Positions 7,770 through 15,327 of a stretch of DNA of 64,000 nucleotides are shown here, piece after piece. Source of the stretch: Mycobacterium asiaticum (lineage in GTDB: Bacteria > Actinomycetota > Actinomycetes > Mycobacteriales > Mycobacteriaceae); assembly GCF_001673635.1 (NCBI RefSeq), contig NZ_LZMH01000079.1:1-64000 (forward strand). Direction: 5' to 3'. Numbering within the stretch: the first letter of the stretch is position 1; the number at the start of each line of letters is the position of its first letter. The position numbers and the translations under genes are program-made. Under the pieces are notes generated by a model, which saw nothing but the letters and a program-made list of their open reading frames with translations, was not told the DNA's origin and did not search any database.

Positions 7770-9070
7770 GCCGGGCTCTTCCCATCCCGGGCAGTGACCT
7801 TCCCGCGGAGCAGCGTCGCGGTCACCCTGGCGGGCAACGTCATCGACTCGTACGGTGTGTTGGCCGACCGACTGGCCAGGTCGGCACCGGCCACCGTCCA
7901 GGTCGCGTCGGGATCGACGACGGCCAGATTGGCCGGCTCGCCCACCTCGAGGGGACGGCCCTGATCGGGCAACCGAACGATCCGCGCCGGGTTTTCACTC
8001 ATCACCCGGGCGACGTCGCGCCAGCTCAGCAGGCCCGGCTGCACCATGGCCTGCGCCACCACCGACAGCGCCGTCTGCAAGCCCAGCATGCCCGGGCGGG
8101 CCGCGGAGAACTCGACGCACTTCTCGTGTTCGGCGTGCGGCGCGTGATCGGTGGCCACACAGTCGATGACGCCGTCGGCGAGTGCCTGCCGCAGGGCGAT
8201 CGCGTCAGACGACTCGCGCAGCGGCGGGTTGACCCGATTTCGCCCGTCGTAACTGGCCAGCCTGCTGTCATCGAGCAAGAGGTGATGCGGGGTCACCTCG
8301 GCGGTGATCGAAATGCCCTGATCCTTGGCCCATCGAACGATTTCGACGGTGCCGGCGGTGGACGCGTGGCAGATGTGGACCCGGGCTCCCGCGTCCCGCG
8401 CCAGCAGGGCATCGCGGGCGACGATGGATTCCTCGGCGGCCCTGGGCCAGCCGGCGAGCCCGAGGCGGGCCGCGGTCGGCCCCTCGTGCGCGACGGCACC
8501 GACCGTCAGCCGGGGCTCCTCGGCGTGCTGGGCGATCAGAACGCCCAGACCGGTGGCGTATTCCAGCGCACGGCGCATGACCAGCGGGTCGTGCACACAG
8601 ATTCCGTCGTCGGAGAACATCCGCACCCCGGCGGCGCCGGCGTTCATCATGCCCATCTCGGTCAGCTCGACCCCGGCCAAACCGACCGTGACCGCGCCGA
8701 CCGGATGCACGTCCACCAGCCCGACCTGCTGGCCGCGGTGCCACACGTGGTCGGTGACCACCGGGCTGTCGGCGACGGGATTGGTGTTGGCCATCGCGAA
8801 CACCGCGGTATAGCCACCCAAAGCCGCGGCCGCCGAACCCGTTTCGATGTCCTCGGCATATTCGCGGCCCGGCTCGCGCAGGTGCGTGTGCAGATCGACG
8901 AACCCGGGCAGCAGCACCTGGTCGGTGGCGTCGATGACGTCAGCGGTGTCGGGTATATCCAGACCTGGCCCGATTTGTGCGATTTGGCCTTCGTAGCCGG
9001 GCGCGTCGACCAGCACATCGACCCGGTCACCCTGGCCGTACAGCCGCACATTCCTGATCAAGACACTCAT
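7766..9070 (-). CDS. pyrC: Dihydroorotase
   Basis: It cyclises N-carbamoyl-aspartate to dihydroorotate, step three of UMP synthesis. It is a 434-residue amidohydrolase of the long class I type. The zinc-binding motif HTHLREPG is at 61-68 (His61, His63). The later metal-site region includes HICHAS and CVATDHAPH, giving further His and catalytic Asp residues. The start ATG 9070 overlaps the pyrB stop by ATGA. The stop overlaps the first MIRU mini-ORF in the same way. Confidence 0.97.
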   Translation of the reverse strand: MSVLIRNVRLYGQGDRVDVLVDAPGYEGQIAQIGPGLDIPDTADVIDATDQVLLPGFVDLHTHLREPGREYAEDIETGSAAAALGGYTAVFAMANTNPVADSPVVTDHVWHRGQQVGLVDVHPVGAVTVGLAGVELTEMGMMNAGAAGVRMFSDDGICVHDPLVMRRALEYATGLGVLIAQHAEEPRLTVGAVAHEGPTAARLGLAGWPRAAEESIVARDALLARDAGARVHICHASTAGTVEIVRWAKDQGISITAEVTPHHLLLDDSRLASYDGRNRVNPPLRESSDAIALRQALADGVIDCVATDHAPHAEHEKCVEFSAARPGMLGLQTALSVVAQAMVQPGLLSWRDVARVMSENPARIVRLPDQGRPLEVGEPANLAVVDPDATWTVAGADLASRSANTPYESMTLPARVTATLLRGKVTARDGKSPA

Positions 9071-10029
9071 GCCGCGACTTCCTCCGCCCCCACCAGCACG
9101 TGGAACAAGACCGCCATTCGCACATGCACACCGTTGGAAACCTGCTGCAGCACAGCCGATTGCGACGAGTCGGCTACCGAGGACGAGATTTCCATGCCGC
9201 GCAGCATCGGACCCGGGTGCAGCACCACGGCATGGCCGGGCAGCAACGCCTGTCGCCGCGCGGACAAACCGTAGAGCGTCGAGTACTCGCGCACCGACGG
9301 GAAGAAGCCGCCGTTCATTCGCTCGGCCTGTACCCGCAGCATCAGCACGGCGTCGGCGGCGGGCAGCTCGGCATCGAAGTCGTTGGAGACGGTTACCGGC
9401 CAGCCCTCGACACCGCGCGGCAGCAGGGTCGGCGGCGCCACCAGGACGACCTCGGCGCCCAGCGTGTGCAGCAGCATCACGTTGGAACGGGCCACCCGGC
9501 TGTGCAGGATGTCGCCAACGATCACGATGCGACGGCCATCAATGCCGCCCAGCCGCTGGCGGATGGTCAGCGCGTCGAGCAGTGCCTGAGTGGGATGTTC
9601 GTGAGTGCCGTCGCCGGCGTTGATCACCGACGGGCCGCCACGGTTCTCCGCTGCCGGACCGTGGGAAGTCCAGTCGGCCAGCAGATGCGCCGCACCGGAG
9701 GCGGGATGGCGGATGATCAGCGCGTCGGCGCCCGCCGCCCGCAGCGTCAGCGCGGTGTCGCGCAGCGACTCGCCCTTGCCCACCGACGATCCCGATGCGC
9801 TCACATTGACCACGTCGGCGCTCATCCATTTGCCGGCTACCTCGAACGACACCCGGGTGCGGGTGGAGTTCTCGTAGAACATGGTGACCACGGTGCGGCC
9901 CCGCAGCGTCGGGAGCTTCTTGACGTCGCGGCCGACCAGGGCCTGCGCGAACCGATCCGCGTCGTCGAGGATGGCGGTCGCCTCGTCCCTGGTCAGATCG
10001 CCCGCGGCTAGCAGGTGTCTCGGAGTCAT
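9067..10029 (-). CDS. pyrB: Aspartate carbamoyltransferase catalytic subunit
   Basis: It joins carbamoyl phosphate and aspartate to carbamoyl-aspartate. At 320 residues it has the usual catalytic-chain length. The carbamoyl-phosphate motif STRTR is at 55-59 within MFYENSTRTRVSFEVA. The second conserved site is HPTQALLDALT, and a Ser/Lys loop VSASGSSVGKGESLRDT follows the first site. No pyrI regulatory subunit is present, as expected in actinobacteria. ATGA overlaps join it to pyrR upstream and pyrC downstream. Confidence 0.97.
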   Translation of the reverse strand: MTPRHLLAAGDLTRDEATAILDDADRFAQALVGRDVKKLPTLRGRTVVTMFYENSTRTRVSFEVAGKWMSADVVNVSASGSSVGKGESLRDTALTLRAAGADALIIRHPASGAAHLLADWTSHGPAAENRGGPSVINAGDGTHEHPTQALLDALTIRQRLGGIDGRRIVIVGDILHSRVARSNVMLLHTLGAEVVLVAPPTLLPRGVEGWPVTVSNDFDAELPAADAVLMLRVQAERMNGGFFPSVREYSTLYGLSARRQALLPGHAVVLHPGPMLRGMEISSSVADSSQSAVLQQVSNGVHVRMAVLFHVLVGAEEVAA

Positions 10030-10586
10030 CGGGTGATCACCACGCCATCTCGGCCGTCGTCCTCGCTGAGTTGCACGTGCACGCTCTCGCTGCTTGAGGT
10101 CGGCACGTTCTTGCCGACGTAGTCGGCGCGGATGGGAAGTTCACGGTGGCCGCGGTCGACCAGCACGGCCAGCTGCACGATCCGGGGTCGGCCGACGTCA
10201 CGCAGAGCGTCCAGGGCCGACCGGGTCGAGCGGCCGGAGTACAGGACGTCGTCGACCAGGATGACCAGCGCATCGTCGATCCCGCCGGGCGGGATCGACG
10301 TCGCTTCCAGGGGCCGCGGCGGCTTGATCATCAGGTCGTCGCGGTACAGGGTGATGTCCAGCGACCCGTGCTCGACGGTGACGCCGCTGTATTCGGCGAT
10401 GTTGGCGGCCAAGCGGCTGGCCAGGGTCACACCTCGCGTCGGGATCCCGAGCAGCACCACCCGGGTCGCGTTGGGACCGTCCAGCGCGGTCTTCTCGATG
10501 ATCTGGTGCGCCATGCGAGAAATGGTGCGGCCGACGTCGGCCGCTGACATCAGTTCCCGCGGTTGCCGGCTTGCTGCAGCACCCAT
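10026..10586 (-). CDS. pyrR: PyrR bifunctional regulator / uracil phosphoribosyltransferase
   Basis: PyrR senses UMP/UTP and binds pyr mRNA; it also has uracil phosphoribosyltransferase activity. The 186-residue protein has the type I PRTase fold with the PRPP loop VILVDDVLYSGRST at about 108-121. It is the first gene of the operon. ATG 10586 has AAGGAGG 13 bases upstream, a rather long spacing. In mycobacteria PyrR is reported to repress translation at this first ribosome site rather than by attenuation. The leader contains a PyrR-box match. Confidence 0.96.
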   Translation of the reverse strand: MGAAASRQPRELMSAADVGRTISRMAHQIIEKTALDGPNATRVVLLGIPTRGVTLASRLAANIAEYSGVTVEHGSLDITLYRDDLMIKPPRPLEATSIPPGGIDDALVILVDDVLYSGRSTRSALDALRDVGRPRIVQLAVLVDRGHRELPIRADYVGKNVPTSSSESVHVQLSEDDGRDGVVITR

Positions 10587-10594
10587 GCGAAAAA

Positions 10595-10660
10595 CTAGAC
10601 CTCCTTCTCCGCCTCTCTGGACGGTCCGTTAAAGGATGTCGACTGCCGGGGAGCCTAACA
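10595..10660 (-). promoter_or_regulatory. pyr operon promoter and PyrR-binding leader
   Basis: Read on the minus strand there is an extended -10 element (TGT-TAGGCT, 10660-10652), with a transcription start expected near 10645. The leader then contains UCCAGAGAGGC (10621-10611), which matches the core of the B. subtilis PyrR loop consensus UCCNGNGAGGY. GGACC (10627-10623) can pair with GGUCU (10601-10597), which begins within the ribosome site AAGGAGG. PyrR bound to this loop would hold the ribosome site in a stem. The pairing and start point are inferred. Confidence 0.65.
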
Positions 10661-10756
10661 CGAACCAGCGATAGCTCTGCGTTCGCGAGTCGGTGACTTC
10701 ACATGGTGGCACGGCATTTCGTCACACCAGCACCATTTGCCACAGGGGCCGGGCGG

Positions 10757-11182
10757 CTACGCGCAGGGCATCCCGTTGATCCGGCAATTCACCGGCGGCG
10801 AGTAGGTGCCAGTGAGCACACCCCGCATTCCACCCGTGGCCGTACCGCCGGGCGGGATGACGCGATTCCAGTTCGCCGGGGTCACCACGAAGTGCGTGCC
10901 GGCTTGACTGACGGTGCTGTTCCACGCGTGCGAGACGGATTGGCCCACCGGCATGTCGAATTCGAGCCGCCAGTCGCTCAGCGGCGCGATGCTCACGTTG
11001 GCGACGGTGTAGCGGGCGATGAAACCGGTCTGCCAGGTGTGTTCCACCACGAACGTCGCCGTGGCCGCAGCCGCATGAGCGACGGGGGCGCCGCAGAGCC
11101 CGAGGACCGCAGCGACAATCGCCGATGCGGCCACGTGAAACGCTGTGCGCCAGCGCTTCTCGACCCTGCTCCGTCCGTTCAT
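10757..11182 (-). CDS. Secreted CBM2 carbohydrate-binding protein (Rv1987-like)
   Basis: It is predicted to bind crystalline polysaccharide (cellulose or chitin) outside the cell. From ATG 11182 it is 141 residues: a basic N-terminus, a hydrophobic signal segment and an Ala-rich cleavage region (APVAHAAAATA, about 31-41), then a single family 2 module. Conserved aromatic and fold residues are visible: WQTGFIARYTVANVS, DWRLEFDMP, WNSTV and NWNRVIPPGG, with two C-terminal cysteines. There is no catalytic domain, so the chitinase label sometimes used for Rv1987 is not supported. The longer frame to 11308 lacks a better start. It is a monocistronic gene next to the pyr operon. Confidence 0.88.
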   Translation of the reverse strand: MNGRSRVEKRWRTAFHVAASAIVAAVLGLCGAPVAHAAAATATFVVEHTWQTGFIARYTVANVSIAPLSDWRLEFDMPVGQSVSHAWNSTVSQAGTHFVVTPANWNRVIPPGGTATGGMRGVLTGTYSPPVNCRINGMPCA

Positions 11183-11550
11183 AGGACCCAACACTATAAC
11201 CGAGCAGGCGAAATCCACCCTTCCGCCGCCGATAAGCTGCCGTACCTTTGCCCAATCGAAACCATGATGAAATCTCAACTTCGAGCACGATATTCGCGTC
11301 GACAGCATGGCAGCTGGCCTTCAAGCAACGCCTGTTCGGGCCACACCGCGCCGCGGAGCGGATGCGCTGCGTCCCCGATAAGTCGTGAGAACCGCGGTAG
11401 CCTTCCACGCCGGTACTGAAGAATCACTATCTGATAAGTCACGGCGCGCGTCCTCTAGAACCGCAAACAGGTGTGCACCCGTGAGACGACCAGCGAACGA
11501 CTGATTCTTCCGATGAACCGGGGAGTGCCTGGCACCGCTGTCTCATTTCT
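11183..11550. other. Non-coding stretch upstream of the CBM2 gene
   Basis: 368 bases between the CBM2 gene start and the TetR gene end, both on the minus strand. It is somewhat AT-richer than its surroundings and should hold the CBM2 promoter. I see no supported gene, strong hairpin or repeat in it. Confidence 0.5.
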
Positions 11551-12168
11551 CTAGATGTGGGATCGCTCTAGGCCCCGCAGAACCTGGTGCAGCGCACGTC
11601 GGAGCTCGTCACGCGTGCGCTTGCGCTTTCTAGCCGGCGCCTCGACGAGAGCGATACCCGCGTGGGTAATCATCCCGGTGAGTAGCTGTGCCATCGCCTC
11701 GATCGGGGTATCGCCGGGAACCGCGCCAGCGCCAACAAGACCTCGCAGCAGTAATTTGACGTTGCGACTGGTGTAGCGCGCTTCGCAGGCGCGCCAACGG
11801 CTCCACCCCAGGCCGACTGGTCCCTCGGCGTAAATCAGCCGTCCGGCGATTGGGTCCATGCAGACGTCCAATGTGGCCTCCAGGCCTGCCAGCGCCGCCT
11901 TCCGCAGATCCGTCGGATGTGTGGCGATCGCATCCAGCACCTGTCGTTCCGCCGCCTCGTTGCACCGATCCAGGACCGCCTCAAACAGGCCCACCTTGTC
12001 CGAAAAGTGATGGTAAACAGCGCCCTTCGTGACCCGCGCCGCGCCGGCGATCTGCGTTATGGACGTGTTCGCGAAGCCGTTTTCGGCGAACTCGCGGGTG
12101 GCAGCGTCCAGTAGGGCCACCCTGGTCTGTTCGGCGTACTCCGCCCGCCGGGTCTTGACACCATCCAC
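11551..12168 (-). CDS. TetR-family transcriptional regulator
   Basis: A 205-residue one-component repressor. The N-terminal DNA-binding domain is clear: LLDAATREFAENGFANTSITQIAGAARVTKGAVYHHFSDKVGLFEAVL (about 19-66), with the helix-turn-helix in its middle. The C-terminal ligand domain has no recognised specificity (VGLGWSRWRACEARYTSRNV segment). The C-terminus is very basic. It is divergent from the alpha/beta hydrolase at 12259, with 90 bases between them, so that gene and its own gene are the likely targets; the ligand may be the hydrolase substrate or product. This is inference from layout. Confidence 0.92.
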   Translation of the reverse strand: MDGVKTRRAEYAEQTRVALLDAATREFAENGFANTSITQIAGAARVTKGAVYHHFSDKVGLFEAVLDRCNEAAERQVLDAIATHPTDLRKAALAGLEATLDVCMDPIAGRLIYAEGPVGLGWSRWRACEARYTSRNVKLLLRGLVGAGAVPGDTPIEAMAQLLTGMITHAGIALVEAPARKRKRTRDELRRALHQVLRGLERSHI

Positions 12169-12201
12169 ACGCCCAACAATAGTCGACTAAAGACCATTCA
12201 C

Positions 12202-12214
12202 ATACCGCGGGTAT
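12202..12214. promoter_or_regulatory. Candidate TetR operator, ATACC-GCG-GGTAT
   Basis: A perfect 5-base inverted repeat around GCG lies midway between the divergent TetR and hydrolase genes. A TATAAGG stretch just downstream (12222-12228) could be part of the hydrolase promoter. Its position and symmetry fit TetR autoregulation, but the half sites are short. Confidence 0.4.
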
Positions 12215-12258
12215 CTGACATCTATAAGGTATGCAAACGCGAGGGTAGGTCACTAATC

Positions 12259-13152
12259 GTGGACCTCAAAGCACTCCAGGCCCACCGCCGGAGCACCACG
12301 ACCGCCTCCGGACCGGTGAGCTACCTCGACGTCGGCCAGGGTCGCCCCGCCGTCTTTATCCACGGTCTAATCGCCAACAGCCTGTTGTGGCGTCACGTCA
12401 TCTCCGCCGTCGCCTCCGCTCAACGCCGCTGCATCGCAATAGATCTCCCTGGGCACGGGCATACCCCGCCCGCAGAAGTGAACGCCGACATATCCCTGAC
12501 AGGGCTGGCATGCCGCGTCATCGAACTCTGCGACCACTTGGCTCTAGACCGCTTCGACCTGGTCGCTAACGACACCGGCGGCGCGGTCGCACAGATCGTC
12601 GCAGCCCACGCCGGCGAGAGGGTATCGACCTTCACGCTGACCAATTGCGACACCGAGGGCAACACTCCGCCCACCCTGTTCAGACCGATCACGATCGCAG
12701 CTCGGCTCGGACTTATTACCCGGGTCGGTCCTCACCTCGCCGCCAGACGGCATCTGGTGCAGCGTGTACTAGGCATCGGGTATCAACACCCCCGCCGACT
12801 CCCGGACCAAGTTGTCGACGCCTACGCCACGCCCGTCCTCGGCACGGAAGAATCGTCACGTGCGCTAAGTCGCATCATCACCGCATTGTCCTCGGCCGAC
12901 CTCGTCGCCGTGCGCCCACAACTGGCCACCCTCACCGCGCCCACCCTGATCGTCTGGGGAACCGGGGACCCCCTCTTCCACACCAAATGGGCATACCGCC
13001 TCGCTCAGCTCATCCCCTCAACCGTCGCCGTGCGCCTCCTCGACGGTGTGCGCATGCATTTCCCCGACGAACACGCACACCTCTTCGTCCCCCACCTCCG
13101 TCAGCACTGGGATTCACCCGCCGAGCCAGCGAGCGCACACCAGGACCGTTAG
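12259..13152 (+). CDS. Alpha/beta hydrolase with Asp nucleophile (haloalkane dehalogenase or epoxide hydrolase-like)
   Basis: A 297-residue single-domain hydrolase starting at GTG 12259. The oxyanion motif is HG at 35-36 (FIHGLIAN). The nucleophile elbow reads LVANDTGG (102-108), so Asp105 replaces the Ser of esterases, as in haloalkane dehalogenases and epoxide hydrolases. WGTGDPLF gives a candidate acid and RMHFPDEH the catalytic His. It is controlled, by layout, by the divergent TetR. Codon use differs a little from the housekeeping genes (ATA, GTA and CTA codons appear), suggesting acquisition. The substrate cannot be told from sequence. Confidence 0.85.
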   Translation: MDLKALQAHRRSTTTASGPVSYLDVGQGRPAVFIHGLIANSLLWRHVISAVASAQRRCIAIDLPGHGHTPPAEVNADISLTGLACRVIELCDHLALDRFDLVANDTGGAVAQIVAAHAGERVSTFTLTNCDTEGNTPPTLFRPITIAARLGLITRVGPHLAARRHLVQRVLGIGYQHPRRLPDQVVDAYATPVLGTEESSRALSRIITALSSADLVAVRPQLATLTAPTLIVWGTGDPLFHTKWAYRLAQLIPSTVAVRLLDGVRMHFPDEHAHLFVPHLRQHWDSPAEPASAHQDR

Positions 13153-13192
13153 CGCACAACACCATTCGAGGCAGGTACTCGGGCCGGTGCCG

Positions 13193-14176
13193 TCAGCGGT
13201 CCGGGTCCCAGCCGCGGCGGCCCTCATGCGCCCAGGCCAGCATGTCCGGTGCCCCGAGCTGATTGATCCGGTCGTTATAGCGCCGGTACTCCGCGTAGGT
13301 GAAGTACTCCTGCCACTCCCCGTTCTCGCCCCGGCGGAAGAACTGCGCGTCGCTGTGCCAGATGCCGTCAGTGGTGTTCGGTGCGACTTCTGTAGCGCGA
13401 GAACGCATCTCACCCAGCGTGGCGTACCGGGCGAGCTCGCGGGCGCGTTCCTGGCTGAGTCGGTATCCAAGTACCGCAGCCAACCGCATCATCTCTCCCA
13501 CCAGGTCCGCCTGGTAGTCGGCGTAGTGGAACAGCGCAACGTTGGGCAGGTGCCGCCGCTCCCACGCCTTGTTGAACTGGTCGATGACGTTGGCCAGCGT
13601 GCCGATCCCCTTGGGCGGGGTAAAGCCGACCCCGGGCGGCGGCAGGGCCGGACCCTCCAGCCAGTGCCGGAACTCCTCGATCGGGGCGCTGCCGGAGCCG
13701 GGTTCGGGTGGGGGCGCTCCCAGCCGGTGTTGCGCAGGGACCGCCGCCTCATGCAGCGCACGCACGCGGTCGCGGTCCATGTTGGTGGTCTGGTGCAGCA
13801 TGGAGACGGCGGCGTCGCGCGGATCGCGTCCGACGCAGATGTAGGTCACGCGGTCGTCGAGCACGAGACCGTCCAGCGGCGTGTGCGTCTTGATGAATCG
13901 CCGGTGCCGTTGCGCGTCGAGAACCGCGACCACTTCATCGATCGGGCGGATCGTCTGATCCAGCCAGGGTGACACCGTCGACAGCGGTCCGGGCAGGTCT
14001 GGTCCGTCGAACACGATCAGTGACACCAGGCGCTGGGTCCAGGTCATGCCGCATTTGGGCGGTGTGGAGATGATGATGTCGCCATCGCGCAGCCGCAGGG
14101 CGTCCCAGCGCAAGTTGTCGGTCATCAACTCGCGGTAGAGCACCCGGTCGTGAAGTTGAGGGTTCATGTCGGTCAC
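13193..14176 (-). CDS. Sulfotransferase (Rv1373-like)
   Basis: It transfers sulfate from PAPS to a hydroxyl acceptor. The 327-residue protein has the 5'-phosphosulfate loop TPPKCGMTWTQRL (38-50) and the 3'-phosphate site VGRDPRDAAVSMLH (115-128, Arg117 and Ser125). The candidate catalytic His lies in FIKTHTPLDGL near residue 98. The M. tuberculosis counterpart Rv1373 was reported to sulfate glycolipids in vitro. The start GTG 14176 overlaps the PKS stop (GTGA); an ATG three codons in is an alternative. It is the last gene of a desaturase, type III PKS and sulfotransferase operon, which suggests that the PKS product or a related lipid is the acceptor. Confidence 0.92.
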   Translation of the reverse strand: MTDMNPQLHDRVLYRELMTDNLRWDALRLRDGDIIISTPPKCGMTWTQRLVSLIVFDGPDLPGPLSTVSPWLDQTIRPIDEVVAVLDAQRHRRFIKTHTPLDGLVLDDRVTYICVGRDPRDAAVSMLHQTTNMDRDRVRALHEAAVPAQHRLGAPPPEPGSGSAPIEEFRHWLEGPALPPPGVGFTPPKGIGTLANVIDQFNKAWERRHLPNVALFHYADYQADLVGEMMRLAAVLGYRLSQERARELARYATLGEMRSRATEVAPNTTDGIWHSDAQFFRRGENGEWQEYFTYAEYRRYNDRINQLGAPDMLAWAHEGRRGWDPDR

Positions 14177-15327
14177 CGCCGGATGATGTCGAAGAGAATG
14201 CCCTCGACGGTGACGCCCGGCGCGAACGCGAATGCGACACCAGTCGAGATGGACTTTGCCGAGTCAGCTTGCCGCACCATCTTTTCCAGCACGAAGATCA
14301 GCGAGACACTCAGCATGTTGCCGAACCGGGCCAGGATGTCCCAGCTTTGGGCGGCGCAGCCGGCGGGCAGACCCAGCGACCGCGCCGACTGTTCGATGAT
14401 CCGGGGACCACCCGGATGGATTGCCCAGAGATCGATGTCGGCCCTATCCAATCCGTTGTCCCGCAATACCTCGGCGACGACGGGCTCGACCCCGCGGTAG
14501 ATGTAGTCGGGCAGGTTCTCCGACAGCTCGCAAGTGATGCCGTCGTGATTCACGCCGAGCACGATGCCGTCCTCGGCCTCGTCAAGCAGCTGGGTGAAGT
14601 GGCTACGGATCACCACCTGTCCTGGCGGCAGGGGCTGCTGAACTTGACTGGCCCCCAGGACCATGGCCCCGCACCCGTCGCCGAACAGACTGTGGGTCAC
14701 GACGTCGTTTACGTCGTCGGCGAAAACCGCGTTCACCGAGCATAATTCGATGCAAACCACCAGCGCCTTCATGCTCGGGTGGGCCCGAACGTAGGCGGCA
14801 GCGGTGCGGGTCGCGTTCATGGCAGCCGCGCAGCCCATGAAGTTGACCACCACACGCGACACCGAGCGGGACAACCCCAGTTCCTTGACCAGTGCGACGT
14901 CCACGCCCGGCGCGACGAATCCGGTGCTGGTGACGAACACCAGCAACCCGATCTCGTCGGGACCGTACGGCGTGCACGCCAGTGCTCGCCTACTCACCTC
15001 GGCCGCCAGTGGCACCGCGTGTTGGAAGAACAGGTTCATCCGGTCCCGGATGGTCCCCGGATCCCGCCGGAAGACGTCGAAGGTAGGGTCCAGCGGGTCG
15101 ACCGCCATCCGACGGGTGCCGATCCGGGTCTTGTGGTAGAGCCGCGGGATCCGTTCCCGCTGTTCCGGATCGACGAACAGCGCGGCTACCCGATCAGCCG
15201 CGTCGGACTGCTCGACCACTCGCGCCGGCGCACCGGTGGCGATGCCCTCGATCACCGCCACGGTGGTCGGCGGAGCGGGCGGCAACTGTGCGAGGTCGAC
15301 CTGCGCCTCGTACTGCGGGGTGCTCAT
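14173..15327 (-). CDS. pks18: Type III polyketide synthase (PKS18-like)
   Basis: A chalcone synthase-type enzyme that extends a long-chain acyl-CoA with malonyl-CoA; M. tuberculosis PKS18 makes long-chain alpha-pyrones. From ATG 15327 it is 384 residues. The catalytic triad is present: Cys166 (FMGCAAAMNA), His304 (WAIHPGGPR) and Asn337 (RFGNMLS), each nine less than the PKS18 numbering I recall. The start overlaps the desaturase stop by ATGA, which favours 15327 over longer starts. It is translationally linked to genes on both sides. Confidence 0.93.
   Translation of the reverse strand: MSTPQYEAQVDLAQLPPAPPTTVAVIEGIATGAPARVVEQSDAADRVAALFVDPEQRERIPRLYHKTRIGTRRMAVDPLDPTFDVFRRDPGTIRDRMNLFFQHAVPLAAEVSRRALACTPYGPDEIGLLVFVTSTGFVAPGVDVALVKELGLSRSVSRVVVNFMGCAAAMNATRTAAAYVRAHPSMKALVVCIELCSVNAVFADDVNDVVTHSLFGDGCGAMVLGASQVQQPLPPGQVVIRSHFTQLLDEAEDGIVLGVNHDGITCELSENLPDYIYRGVEPVVAEVLRDNGLDRADIDLWAIHPGGPRIIEQSARSLGLPAGCAAQSWDILARFGNMLSVSLIFVLEKMVRQADSAKSISTGVAFAFAPGVTVEGILFDIIRR

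Noticed and set aside
7715..9274. Plus-strand frame of 519 codons opposite pyrC
   Set aside because: Antisense to a clearly functional pyrC and the MIRU; no recognisable protein.
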